Positions 1 through 7,818 are shown, numbered from the stretch's first letter. The stretch is DNA of 12,172 bases from Bacteroidota bacterium (GCA_024280675.1 JAJRPT010000062.1:1-12172); one strand, 5' to 3'. The notes: generated from the sequence alone by a model not told the origin. Program-made: numbers and translations.

Positions 1-515
1 ATATCGCCATAATTTAAAACCGATTGACCTTTATATTTTATACCAAAAGAATGAGCTGCATCATAAATAACACTCAGATTGTTTTTCTTGGCTATATTTT
101 CGATTTTTTCAATCTCACAACTATTGCCAAAAACATGAACAGCTACTATTGCAGAAGTTTTATTTGTAATTTTACTTTCAATCTCAGATGGGTTTATACA
201 GAGAGTTTCTTTGTCAATGTCTGCAAAAACAGGATTCAATCCTTCCCAAACTATTGAGCTCGTGGTGGCTACGAAACTAAATGGAGTTGTTATGATTTCA
301 CCAGAAAGTTCCAGTAATTTATACGCAATTTGCAATGACAAAGTTCCATTTGCGGTGAGCAATAAATTTTTAACACCTAAATAGTCTTCTAATTTTTCTG
401 TAAGTTCTTGAGCTAACTTGCCATTATTGGTTAAATGATTAGAGTCGTAAATCTTATCAATATAGGATTTATACTTTTCTTTGTTTGGCAGATATGTTTT
501 TGTAACGTTAATCAA
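1..515 (-). CDS. DegT/DnrJ/EryC1/StrS family sugar aminotransferase, N-terminal part (3' end cut by window)
   Basis: PLP-dependent enzyme of the family that aminates nucleotide-linked keto-sugars for O-antigen or capsule synthesis; the N-terminus resembles the VioA/FdtB-type dTDP-sugar transaminases. About 171 codons are visible. Seen: an opening MINVTKTYLP-type start, LTNNGKLAQELTEKLEDYLG (residues 28-47), the TANGTLSL loop (54-61) that holds the cofactor phosphate in this family, TTPFSFVAT (76-84), and YDAAHSFG (151-158), whose Asp152 should contact the PLP pyridine nitrogen. The catalytic lysine normally lies a little further on, past the window edge. The start is read as TTG at 515: in this frame a TGA stop lies two codons upstream, the only nearby ATGs are in other frames and stop quickly, and the N-terminus matches the family from the TTG onward. 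It follows the flippase gene after 42 bases on the same strand, so the two are probably co-transcribed. The exact sugar substrate cannot be told. Confidence 0.88.
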   Translation of the reverse strand, partial: MINVTKTYLPNKEKYKSYIDKIYDSNHLTNNGKLAQELTEKLEDYLGVKNLLLTANGTLSLQIAYKLLELSGEIITTPFSFVATTSSIVWEGLNPVFADIDKETLCINPSEIESKITNKTSAIVAVHVFGNSCEIEKIENIAKKNNLSVIYDAAHSFGIKYKGQSVLNYGD

Positions 516-557
516 TTTTCATTTTGTAATTTATTCATCTCCAAAAATTAATATTTT

Positions 558-1865
558 TTATCTCCCCAACAAACCCCTAATTGCTAACACAGGATTTAAA
601 CTCTTTAGACTTATTAGCCCAACGGCACGTATGTCTCTGAAAATAAAAGGAGTTACCCAGTTTATCAGTATCATTGTCATTATAGTAGAGGCTGCCGCAC
701 CCATTATGCCATAGCGAGAAATCAGCATAAAGTTTAATAATATATTGAATATTGTACCAATAGAATTTGTATAAAGTTGGTATCTCTGCTTGTTTTCATT
801 GACCAACCAAATATTGACAAAGAGCATTTGCACCACAAAAAGAATCTTCCACACATTGAGTATAAACGGCTGATATGCCCCCTCGAATTTGCCATCATAA
901 ATTACGTCTATCGCCTCTTCACCAATCGATATTCCAATAAGGCAAACAAGAACACTTGCCCACGACGAGGCCGAGAGTATTTGTATAAATCTGCGATTGT
1001 AAAGCAGTGGATTATTCTTTTTTAATTCCACAAAATAAGGCATAAGCGAGTTGATTAAAACAGTTGGCAATAACAACACATAAGAAGGCAAATCAGCCGA
1101 AAGCGAGTAAATCCCCAGCTCTTTTACACCTAACATATTTTTTATCATCAACTGATCAATCCTGTTGTGAACCATTGCCAAAAATAATGTAACTCCAATC
1201 ACCCAAGATTCTTTAAGAAAATATCTGGCAGTCGAAATCTTAAACCTGAGGGCAAGCAAGCCTTTTTTAATGTATTGGTAGAAGTACATTTTCAACACAG
1301 CTTTTATCACATAGTCAAAGAGATAAGCCACGGCTATGTATTCAATAGGCATATCATTTAGAATAACATATATCTTTACTCCACTCGAAACAATAAAGGC
1401 AATAGACTCTGCCATCACATTATATTTTGAGATAACTTTAGATTGGAAGTAGAAAGTAAATGACTGGAAAGCACCTGAAAACATTTGTATTGAGAAAATA
1501 AAAATTACTAACTGAATTAGCGAATCAGTCTCATAGAGCAAACTGCTTATGTTTATCAGTGCAAAAGCTGTGACAGCTCCTATGAATTGTAGACCAAATG
1601 CAGAACCAAGCAACTCGGCTTCCTTTCCTGGATCTTTCACCAATTCACGTATGAATATATTGCCCAATCCAATATTAACTAATGCCGTAAACATGAAGTT
1701 AAACGAAATAGCGTACTGGAGAACCCCGTAGTTTTCAGCACCCAAATACCTGGCCACCCATACTCCAATAAATAAACCACCAGCTACTTTGATAAAATTA
1801 TCAACAATTAGCCAGATTGAATTATTGAAATATTTTCTTATTTCTGTATTTTCTAATATTTTCAT
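558..1865 (-). CDS. Wzx-type oligosaccharide flippase (polysaccharide biosynthesis membrane protein)
   Basis: Integral inner-membrane protein of the MOP superfamily, expected to flip undecaprenyl-diphosphate-linked oligosaccharide repeat units to the periplasmic face during O-antigen or capsule synthesis. At 435 residues it is within the usual Wzx range. Seen: an N-terminal segment typical of the family with NSIWLIVDN and GLFIGVWVARYLGAENYG (about residues 15-48), then many hydrophobic helices through the protein, consistent with 12-14 membrane spans, including YGIMGAAASTIMTMILINW near the C-terminus. The start is ATG at 1865, and translation from there gives the expected family N-terminus. 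The next gene, 42 bases downstream on the same strand, is a nucleotide-sugar aminotransferase, which fits a surface-polysaccharide operon. Wzx proteins diverge greatly in sequence, so the class is safe but the transported sugar is unknown. A PST-type export protein of the same superfamily is the main alternative. Confidence 0.88.
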   Translation of the reverse strand: MKILENTEIRKYFNNSIWLIVDNFIKVAGGLFIGVWVARYLGAENYGVLQYAISFNFMFTALVNIGLGNIFIRELVKDPGKEAELLGSAFGLQFIGAVTAFALINISSLLYETDSLIQLVIFIFSIQMFSGAFQSFTFYFQSKVISKYNVMAESIAFIVSSGVKIYVILNDMPIEYIAVAYLFDYVIKAVLKMYFYQYIKKGLLALRFKISTARYFLKESWVIGVTLFLAMVHNRIDQLMIKNMLGVKELGIYSLSADLPSYVLLLPTVLINSLMPYFVELKKNNPLLYNRRFIQILSASSWASVLVCLIGISIGEEAIDVIYDGKFEGAYQPFILNVWKILFVVQMLFVNIWLVNENKQRYQLYTNSIGTIFNILLNFMLISRYGIMGAAASTIMTMILINWVTPFIFRDIRAVGLISLKSLNPVLAIRGLLGR

Positions 1866-2056
1866 TCTAAGTTGGAAACGGTGCTAGTTTCTTAGACTTA
1901 GCAAATCATTCTTTGCCAATAGTTATTTCAGACATTCAATAATAAGCATTTTTATGCTGGAATATATATTTTGGTGCAAAAGTGTGAATAAATGGTAAGA
2001 ATAATTTCTTCACAAGTTAATCAGTCACAGTCAGGGTTGAAATAACACACTGTCAA
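1866..2056. other. Intergenic region between nadA and the flippase gene
   Basis: 191 non-coding bases between two minus-strand genes. They hold a small hairpin at 1945-1958 (5-bp arms AGCAT/ATGCT, loop TTTT) without a proper T-tract on the minus strand, so at best a weak nadA terminator. The promoter of the polysaccharide genes probably lies here, but I could not place a convincing consensus. Confidence 0.4.
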
Positions 2057-3052
2057 TTATTTTGCAAGCTCAAACATTCGTTCAATTGGTTTTAGAGCAA
2101 GTTCTCTAATTTCATCATCAATTTCAATTATATTTTCTGCTCGTGGTGATTTGAGTACATCTCTAATTTTTTCCAGCGAATTGAGTTTCATGTGAGGGCA
2201 AATCAGACATGGAGTGATGAATTTCTTGTCCGAGAGTTCAATCTTCATTTGATTGACAAGTCCACATTCGGTCATCACCATAAAATGTTTGTTTTTAGAT
2301 TTTTTTGCATAATCAATGATTTGAGAAGTGGAGCCAGAAAAATCACTCTCGCAGATAACTTGTTCGGGACATTCCGGATGTGAGAGGATTTCAATGTCTG
2401 GGTACTGTTTCCTAGCCGTGTGAATGTATTTAGTTTCAAATTTCTCATGAACTTCACAAGCTCCACCAACATAAATCAATTTTTTTTCAATTCCCTTTTC
2501 ATTGAATTCATTTTGCAGATTTATTGCCATGAGTCTGTCTGGTGTGAAAATAATTTCTTTTTCACTCATTTTATTCAGAATCTTAAAAGCATTCGACGAA
2601 GTTACGCAAACATCGCTCACCGCTTTAATTTCGGCAGAAGTATTCATGTATGTCACAACTGGAGCATTGGGATGTTTTCCTCTGGCACCGGCAATCATTT
2701 CCACATTCACCGATTCTGCAAGCGAGCATCCAGAGTTTATATCAGGAAGCAAGACCCTTGCCTCTGGCGAGACTAATTTTGCAGTCTCTGCCATGAATTT
2801 TACTCCAGCAAGTACAATGGTTTCCGCCCCAAAATCTCTTGCTTTGAGGGCTAGGTCGTAGGAATCGGAGGCATAATCGGCAACTGAGTAAATGATTTCT
2901 TCACCTGCATAAAAATGTGCTAGGATGACTGCATTTAACTCTTTTTTTAATTCTACAATTTCAGATATTAAATCTCTTGATTTGTTCAGCTCTAATTCGT
3001 CTTTTTCAAATAGTCCAGAGGAATTGATTTTATTAAATATTTGATTGTGCAT
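2057..3052 (-). CDS. nadA: Quinolinate synthase NadA
   Basis: Cytosolic [4Fe-4S] enzyme that condenses iminoaspartate with dihydroxyacetone phosphate to give quinolinate, the de novo precursor of NAD. The 331-residue length is typical. Seen: AVILAHFYAG (41-50) near the N-terminus; GVKFMAETAKLVSP (83-96); GCSLAE (108-113); VTYMNTSAEIKA (133-144), the family YxNtsa(e/a)xKa motif; ACEVHEKF (198-205); MTECGLVNQM (260-269); and CLICPHMKLNSLEKI (282-296). Cys109, Cys199 and Cys285 have almost the same spacing (90 and 86 residues) as the three cluster-binding cysteines known in thermophilic NadA enzymes, so they are the likely ligands. The tryptophan usually found just before the second cysteine motif is replaced (YVGGAC). 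nadB and nadC are not in the window, so it appears monocistronic here. It is transcribed divergently from the cytochrome c gene. The assignment is very secure. Confidence 0.97.
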   Translation of the reverse strand: MHNQIFNKINSSGLFEKDELELNKSRDLISEIVELKKELNAVILAHFYAGEEIIYSVADYASDSYDLALKARDFGAETIVLAGVKFMAETAKLVSPEARVLLPDINSGCSLAESVNVEMIAGARGKHPNAPVVTYMNTSAEIKAVSDVCVTSSNAFKILNKMSEKEIIFTPDRLMAINLQNEFNEKGIEKKLIYVGGACEVHEKFETKYIHTARKQYPDIEILSHPECPEQVICESDFSGSTSQIIDYAKKSKNKHFMVMTECGLVNQMKIELSDKKFITPCLICPHMKLNSLEKIRDVLKSPRAENIIEIDDEIRELALKPIERMFELAK

Positions 3053-3207
3053 TTTTCTATTTATTAGTTTTTCCTATGCTTAGACAATCTCTTTTGTCAC
3101 TAAGTTTTAAACACCAAGTCTTAACCTTAGAACATATTTTAGGAGTAATTAATATAAATTTTTTTTACAAAGTTAAATTAAAATTTTTATTTAGATAAGA
3201 TAATTAT

Positions 3208-3215
3208 TAATTTTG
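3208..3215 (+). promoter_or_regulatory. Candidate -7 promoter element (TAnnTTTG type) for the cytochrome c gene
   Basis: TAATTTTG matches the Bacteroidota sigma-factor -7 consensus TAnnTTTG and lies about 40 bases before the cytochrome c start. The expected -33 TTTG is only partly met, by a T-run at 3184-3188. In DNA this AT-rich a chance match is quite possible. Confidence 0.3.
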
Positions 3216-3246
3216 GGTAAATATTAGTCAGCAAATCAATAATAAT

Positions 3247-3250
3247 AGGA
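3247..3250 (+). promoter_or_regulatory. Shine-Dalgarno site of the cytochrome c gene
   Basis: AGGA placed six bases before the ATG at 3257, a near-ideal spacing. It supports this ATG over the out-of-frame ATG at 3250. Confidence 0.6.
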
Positions 3251-3256
3251 TGATAA

Positions 3257-3670
3257 ATGAAGAAAATGATGATTTTAGCAATTACTCTAGCCTTTGCTTT
3301 GAGTGTTCAAACCGAGGCCAAGCCAAACAAAAAGAAAATCATGAAGATGGGCGAGAAAGTTTATCTCACCCATTGTGCGGCATGCCACCAAGTAACTGGT
3401 CTTGGGATTCCTAGCGTATTTCCACCACTTGCAAAGAGTGATTATATTGACGGCGATGTAAATGTCATTTTCAACTCAATTTTCAATGGAAATGAAGGGG
3501 AGATGACAGTAAATGGCGTAAAATACAATACTCCAATGCCACCAGTCGCTCTAAAGGACAAAGAAGCCGCAGCCGTTGCAACCTACATCATGAATTCTTG
3601 GGGGAACAAAGGCAAGATTTATGGTCCTAAGAAAGTGAAGAAATGGAAAAAGAAGAATTTGAAGAAATAA
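3257..3670 (+). CDS. Small exported mono-haem c-type cytochrome
   Basis: Periplasmic or membrane-associated electron carrier of 137 residues. A signal peptide is clear: MKKMMI followed by a hydrophobic stretch and a likely cleavage after ...QTEA (about residue 21). The haem-binding motif CAACH is at residues 40-44 (covalent links to Cys40 and Cys43, axial His44), and Met94 in NTPMPPV is the likely sixth ligand. A single domain fits class I cytochromes c, with a VNGVKYNTPMPP layout resembling the small cytochrome domains often paired with copper nitrite reductases or terminal oxidases. The C-terminus is unusually basic: nine of the last thirteen residues are lysine. It stands alone on the plus strand, divergent from nadA, and ends in a strong hairpin terminator. 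Its redox partner cannot be read from this window. Confidence 0.93.
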   Translation: MKKMMILAITLAFALSVQTEAKPNKKKIMKMGEKVYLTHCAACHQVTGLGIPSVFPPLAKSDYIDGDVNVIFNSIFNGNEGEMTVNGVKYNTPMPPVALKDKEAAAVATYIMNSWGNKGKIYGPKKVKKWKKKNLKK

Positions 3671-3681
3671 ACTAGAAAAGT

Positions 3682-3711
3682 AAAGGTCACATTCATTTGA
3701 ACGTGACCTTT
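3682..3711. terminator. Bidirectional intrinsic terminator between the cytochrome c gene and clpC
   Basis: A perfect 9-bp stem, AAAGGTCAC (3682-3690) against GTGACCTTT (3703-3711), encloses a 12-base loop. A T-run (3709-3713) follows on the plus strand. On the minus strand the stem runs into TTTACTTTTC, a weaker T-rich tail. It lies 12 bases after the cytochrome c stop and in the short gap between two convergent genes, so it probably ends both transcripts. Confidence 0.85.
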
Positions 3712-3759
3712 TTCTAATTTGAATGAGAAATAAAATGCTTTCCTAAGGCATGGCAAGAA

Positions 3760-6348
3760 TTAATTCTTGCTCACATCTTCATCAAGTTGTGGCGTATCGA
3801 CAACTGTCCCCTCATTAGATTTTGCCTTATCGGAATCGCCAATATCTAGTTTTGGCTTTTCGAGTTTAGCTTCGTCAATCACCCTTTGCCCTTCGGTGAT
3901 TTTGAATTTCAGTTTCTTCCCATCCTTTGCCATATCGGCATATATTTTCGAGCCTGGAGTTAGGTTTCCTTGCAATACCTCTTCGGCCAAATCATCTTCG
4001 ATATACTGTTGCAAGGCACGTCGAAGTGGCCGGGCTCCATATTTTTCGTCCCATCCTTTTTCTACAAGAAATTTCTTAGCTTCATCACTCATTGAAAAAG
4101 ACATTTCGGTAGTTTGCATACGTTTTACTAATTCTCCAACTTGAATATCGATTATTTTTCCAATATTATCTTTTGTGAGTTTTCTAAATACGATAAAATC
4201 ATCGATTCGGTTAATGAACTCGGGCGAGAATAATTTACGTACCGAATCATCGATAGTTGCTTTTATATGTTCGTAATCGCCTGAGTTTCCTTCGGTGAAA
4301 GAAAAACCAATTTTCCCGCCAGCTTTAATATCTTTTGTACCAACGTTCGATGTCATGATTATCACTGTGTTTTTGAAATCTACCTTACGCCCAAGGCCAT
4401 CGGTTAGCATCCCATCGTCGAAGACCTGAAGTAGCATATTGAACACATCTGGGTGTGCTTTTTCTATTTCATCAAGAAGGATGATCGAGTATGGTTTGCG
4501 ACGAACACGTTCGGTGAGTTGCCCACCTTCTTCGTAACCCACATAACCAGGAGGTGCACCGATAAAGCGAGAGGCAGAGAATTTCTCCATATACTCGCTC
4601 ATATCAATTCGTATGAGAGCTTCTTCGGAGTCGAACATGACTCTGGCGAGTGCTTTTGCCAGCTCAGTTTTCCCAACACCAGTGGGACCCAAGAACATGA
4701 ATGAGCCAATCGGACGTTTCGGATCTTTTAGACCAGCACGAGCTCTTCTGATAGCTTTTGCAAGATGTTCGACCGCTTCGTTTTGCCCAATGATTTGTTT
4801 TTTTATATCATCGGAAAGTTTTAGCAACTTGTAAGTCTCAGACTTTGCAATTTTATTGATTGGAATCCCTGTCATCATTGCCACAACATCGGCCACATCT
4901 TCTTCGGTAACTGGGAAAACTCTCTCATTTGACAACTTTTCCCAATTTCGTTTTGCTTGTTCGAGATTTGCCTCTAGTGTTTTTTCTTTATCACGCAGGC
5001 GTGCAGCTTTTTCAAATTCTTGTTGCTTGACTACATTTTTCTTCTCTTGTTTTGCCACTGCAATCTCTTTTTCGAGATCAATTATTTCTGCAGGAACCGA
5101 TATATTTGCAAGATGAACCTTCGACCCAGCCTCATCAATCACATCGATTGCTTTGTCTGGGAACTGCCTGTCGGAAATATACCGTGAGGCAAGAGCCACA
5201 GATTTCTTAATAGCATCGTCTGTGTAGGCAACATTGTGGTGCTTTTCGTAGGCATCTTTTATTTGATTAAGAATATCAAGAGTTTCTTCTTCGGATGGAG
5301 CATCTACCAATACTTTTTGGAACCTGCGTTCCAAGGCTCCATCTTTTTCAATCGTTTGGCGGTATTCATCCAGTGTCGTGGCACCTATACATTTAATTTC
5401 CCCACGAGCAAGAGCTGGTTTGAAAATATTTGACGCATCGAGCGAACCCGATGCTCCACCGGCTCCAACAATAGTATGAAGCTCATCAATGAATAAAATA
5501 ATATCGTCAGCTTTTTCAAGTTCAGCCAGAATAGCCTTCATCCTTTCCTCAAACTGACCACGGTATTTTGTGCCGGCAACAAGTGATGCCACATCGAGCG
5601 AAATGATTCGCCTGTTAAATAATGCTCGTGATACTTCCCTTTTGACTATGCGAATTGCCAAGCCTTCTACTATTGCCGTTTTCCCAACACCTGGTTCACC
5701 CAAAAGAACTGGATTGTTTTTCTTCCTACGTGACAGGATTTGCGAGAGTCTTTCTATTTCACGAGTCCTGCCTATGACTGGATCTAGCTCGCCATTGCTT
5801 GCCATCTGAGTGAGGTCTCTACCAAAATTATCAAGAACTGGAGTTTTTGTTCTTTCTTTTGATTTTGAGCGTCCAGTTTTTGCTATCGTTTGAACCTCAT
5901 CCTGAGTTTGCAAACCAGATAGAATTAAATCAAGTTGCCTGCGAACCAAATCATAGTTGATGATAAATTGCGAGAGGATTTGTGCTGCAATATTTTCCTC
6001 ATCCCTTAGAAGAGACAACAATAAATGTTCGGTGCCAATTTGTGTTGCTTTGTAGAGTTTTGCTTCTAGATATGTTATCTTCAATACTTTTTCAGCTTGT
6101 TTGGTAAGCGGTATATTGCCAGACATTGCAGAACTACCCGCCGAACGAACAGTGTCTTCAATTCCCTTTTTCAGCTTATAAACGTCGATTTCCAAGTTCT
6201 TAAGAATCTTAACGGCAAGCCCTTCCCCGTCCCGGATTATGCCTAGTAGCAAATGTTCAGTACCTATATAATCGTGACCCAGACGCAGGGCCTCCTCACG
6301 ACTTAACTTGATGACATCATTGACTCTGTTTGAGAAACTACCTTCCAT
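3760..6348 (-). CDS. clpC: ATP-dependent Clp protease unfoldase subunit ClpC
   Basis: Hexameric Hsp100 AAA+ unfoldase that feeds substrates into the ClpP peptidase in the cytosol. At 862 residues it is slightly longer than usual. Domains in order: two Clp_N repeats (about 5-140, starting FSNRVNDVIKLSREEALRLG); first AAA+ module with Walker A GEPGVGKT (217-224) and Walker B LFIDE (285-289); a UVR-like coiled segment in the middle (about 425-475, QQEFEKAARLRDKE), the hallmark that separates ClpC from ClpB; second AAA+ module with Walker A GPTGVGKT (554-561) and Walker B LLDE (624-627); and the C-terminal D2-small domain, followed by an extra tail (about 822-862) rich in Asp, Glu and Lys. An IGF tripeptide (680-682) in the second module is the ClpP-docking loop, so proteolytic partnership is likely. 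The start is ATG at 6348, which gives the canonical N-terminus; AGGA motifs sit just upstream. ctsR, mcsA and mcsB are not neighbours. Confidence 0.97.
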   Translation of the reverse strand: MEGSFSNRVNDVIKLSREEALRLGHDYIGTEHLLLGIIRDGEGLAVKILKNLEIDVYKLKKGIEDTVRSAGSSAMSGNIPLTKQAEKVLKITYLEAKLYKATQIGTEHLLLSLLRDEENIAAQILSQFIINYDLVRRQLDLILSGLQTQDEVQTIAKTGRSKSKERTKTPVLDNFGRDLTQMASNGELDPVIGRTREIERLSQILSRRKKNNPVLLGEPGVGKTAIVEGLAIRIVKREVSRALFNRRIISLDVASLVAGTKYRGQFEERMKAILAELEKADDIILFIDELHTIVGAGGASGSLDASNIFKPALARGEIKCIGATTLDEYRQTIEKDGALERRFQKVLVDAPSEEETLDILNQIKDAYEKHHNVAYTDDAIKKSVALASRYISDRQFPDKAIDVIDEAGSKVHLANISVPAEIIDLEKEIAVAKQEKKNVVKQQEFEKAARLRDKEKTLEANLEQAKRNWEKLSNERVFPVTEEDVADVVAMMTGIPINKIAKSETYKLLKLSDDIKKQIIGQNEAVEHLAKAIRRARAGLKDPKRPIGSFMFLGPTGVGKTELAKALARVMFDSEEALIRIDMSEYMEKFSASRFIGAPPGYVGYEEGGQLTERVRRKPYSIILLDEIEKAHPDVFNMLLQVFDDGMLTDGLGRKVDFKNTVIIMTSNVGTKDIKAGGKIGFSFTEGNSGDYEHIKATIDDSVRKLFSPEFINRIDDFIVFRKLTKDNIGKIIDIQVGELVKRMQTTEMSFSMSDEAKKFLVEKGWDEKYGARPLRRALQQYIEDDLAEEVLQGNLTPGSKIYADMAKDGKKLKFKITEGQRVIDEAKLEKPKLDIGDSDKAKSNEGTVVDTPQLDEDVSKN

Positions 6349-6430
6349 TTCCTATTTTTCCTGTTTCATTTATTTTTTTGAATTTAAGTAGACGCAAGTC
6401 CATTATTAATATTTCCAAACCACATAACTT

Positions 6431-6448
6431 TTGCTTATTTTTAAGCAA
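6431..6448. terminator. Weak hairpin between the lipoprotein gene and clpC
   Basis: TTGCTTA (6431-6437) pairs perfectly with TAAGCAA (6442-6448) over a TTTT loop, 38 bases after the stop of the lipoprotein gene. No T-tract follows on the minus strand, so it may be an attenuator, an RNA-processing stem or chance, and the lipoprotein gene and clpC may still be partly co-transcribed. Confidence 0.35.
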
Positions 6449-6485
6449 GACAATTTTTATTAAACTATAATATCGTCGTATTTCA

Positions 6486-7601
6486 TTATTGTATTTCCTT
6501 GCAATCATCTTTAATATTATTTGCATTTAAGCAAGCACTTATTTGGGTTGATTGCCCTTTGTAGTTGATTGTAATATTGATTTCGGCCTCACCACCACGT
6601 CTGCCACAACAATAATTTATCGAATAATATGAATTTAAATCGCTATTGACAGATTCTGATATTTTACTAAATTCACTCTTTAGATTGCTCATATCTTGGG
6701 CAAAATAATAGCCATCACGCCCGATATTATTTAGTTCTTCGGTTTTAATTTTCCCACCAAGACCTATTGTAATAATTTGAGAATGTGGAGAGACGAGTCC
6801 AAGAGAATCAATAGCCGAGTCTAGCTCATCTTGTGTCTTGATATTGGAATGCTCTTTTCTGTCGGTGAAAACCACGAGTGTCGAGCTCACAGATTCTTTG
6901 CTTGATTTTGCTGATAAATTTAGGAGAAGGTTCACCGATTCAATCACCGAGCCGAAAAGATTGCTCGACTTATCTACCGGCAAATCGCTCGACAAGGAGC
7001 GAACCGCATCCTTTAGCTCAAGCTCATTTGAGGAGAATTTGTTTAAAGTATAAATATTCGGATCACCATGAAAATAATACAAGCCAATTTGCAACTGCCC
7101 TTCTTCCTCGGCACTGACCTCATCAAATATTGCATCGATAAAACTATTGAGTGCAGATTTAAACTCTGGCAGATTGTCAAGAACATCTCCGCTCACATCT
7201 ATTAAAATCATTAAATTATGTTCAAGTGAGACAGGCTTTGAAAGGATTGTAAAATCCTCACCCAGCTCGTTGATGCCCGCCTCGGCAGAGAATTGCAAAT
7301 CATTATTATCGGAGATAACAATGCTAGATTCTTCAAGATTGGTAAGAGGCACCTTTGAGCCATCCTCTTCAGTGGATAGTTTGATATTAACAGTGTATAA
7401 ACCGCTTGGCAACGCAACTTTATGTGTTAGAAACTGGGCTTTGATTCCATCGTCGTCGATATCAGGCACCTCATCCAATCCAAAGCAAAACATATCTTGG
7501 CGTGAGGTTTTTGAAATCTCTTTGGCGGGGTCATCGTCACAAGAGGACAGCAAAATCAATGAAAAAAAGCTGACTAACAGGAAACTACTTAATATTTTCA
7601 A
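6486..7601 (-). CDS. von Willebrand factor A-domain lipoprotein
   Basis: Envelope lipoprotein of 371 residues; its specific role is unknown. Seen: a short basic N-terminus and a hydrophobic helix ending in the lipobox LLSSC, with Cys21 as the lipidated residue, followed directly by three aspartates. A vWA fold runs from about 127 to 320: MILIDVSGD (131-139) is the metal-site strand, QIGLYYFHGD (171-180) follows, and TLVVFTDRKEH (241-251) holds the later metal-site aspartate (Asp247). The first MIDAS motif reads DVSGD rather than the usual DxSxS, and the loop expected to give the metal-binding threonine reads KSSNLFGS, so metal binding is uncertain. Four cysteines near the C-terminus (331, 332, 357, 367) could form disulfides. 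The start is TTG at 7601; no ATG gives a signal peptide in this frame. It lies between rplS and clpC without an obvious functional link to either. Confidence 0.82.
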   Translation of the reverse strand: MKILSSFLLVSFFSLILLSSCDDDPAKEISKTSRQDMFCFGLDEVPDIDDDGIKAQFLTHKVALPSGLYTVNIKLSTEEDGSKVPLTNLEESSIVISDNNDLQFSAEAGINELGEDFTILSKPVSLEHNLMILIDVSGDVLDNLPEFKSALNSFIDAIFDEVSAEEEGQLQIGLYYFHGDPNIYTLNKFSSNELELKDAVRSLSSDLPVDKSSNLFGSVIESVNLLLNLSAKSSKESVSSTLVVFTDRKEHSNIKTQDELDSAIDSLGLVSPHSQIITIGLGGKIKTEELNNIGRDGYYFAQDMSNLKSEFSKISESVNSDLNSYYSINYCCGRRGGEAEINITINYKGQSTQISACLNANNIKDDCKEIQ

Positions 7602-7818
7602 AATATTTTTTATAATTATTATTAATATTTTGCAAAAGATATGAAATAATCAGTTTAGTATCAAGAGAATGTGAACAAAGGCTTCTAATTAGCAAGACCT
7701 CACCCAAAGCATACGCCCTCACCACGCTAATATCCTGAACCAGGCATATAGTCTAGTTAGCCCCCCCCCCCTAGCGGGCTTCACTTAATAATCTAAAAGG
7801 GCAAGCGGGAAGTGGGTA
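7602..7818. other. Intergenic region with poly-C tract between rplS and the lipoprotein gene
   Basis: 217 bases without a credible gene. They contain 11 consecutive C residues (7761-7771), a short inverted repeat ATTAGC (7688-7693) / GCTAAT (7726-7731) enclosing two copies of CCTCACC (7698-7704 and 7717-7723), and AGCCC (7759-7763) able to pair with GGGCT (7776-7780) across the C-run. No cloverleaf tRNA and no hairpin with a T-tract was found. The promoter of the lipoprotein gene is expected in the very AT-rich part next to 7601. Confidence 0.5.
7761..7771. repeat. Homopolymer of 11 C (11 G on the minus strand)
   Basis: An uninterrupted C11 run in otherwise AT-rich DNA, flanked by GTTAG and TAGCGGGCT. 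Read on the minus strand it lies 47 bases past the rplS stop and about 160 bases before the lipoprotein start. Such tracts slip readily during replication and sequencing, so the length may vary in the population or be an assembly uncertainty. Confidence 0.9.

Larger units (their letters stand above)
3053..3256. other. Divergent intergenic region (nadA / cytochrome c promoters)
   Basis: 204 very AT-rich bases between two divergent genes, which must carry the start signals for both. Apart from the candidate Bacteroidota-type -7 element at 3208-3215 and the Shine-Dalgarno at 3247-3250 I see no strong operator, riboswitch or hidden gene in it. Confidence 0.5.

Noticed and set aside
1945..1958. 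Hairpin AGCAT/ATGCT as nadA terminator
   Set aside because: Only five base pairs, low GC and no T-tract on the nadA strand; too weak to call as a terminator.
2420..2861. Two plus-strand open frames of about 118 codons opposite nadA
   Set aside because: They are antisense shadows of a strongly conserved gene whose codons and motifs are clear on the minus strand.
6338..6526. 62-codon minus-strand open frame spanning the gap between the lipoprotein gene and clpC
   Set aside because: It overlaps the ends of both real genes in another frame, has a biased Ile/Lys/Leu composition typical of AT-rich non-coding DNA, and shows no recognisable motif or good ribosome site.
7147..7644. 165-codon plus-strand open frame opposite the lipoprotein gene
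   Set aside because: It is antisense to a gene with a clear signal peptide, lipobox and vWA domain; its Ser-rich composition mirrors the opposite strand.
7681..7740. Possible small structured RNA formed by ATTAGC/GCTAAT and the CCTCACC pair
   Set aside because: The stem has only six pairs over a 32-base loop and no promoter or terminator was found, so it is recorded only as intergenic structure.
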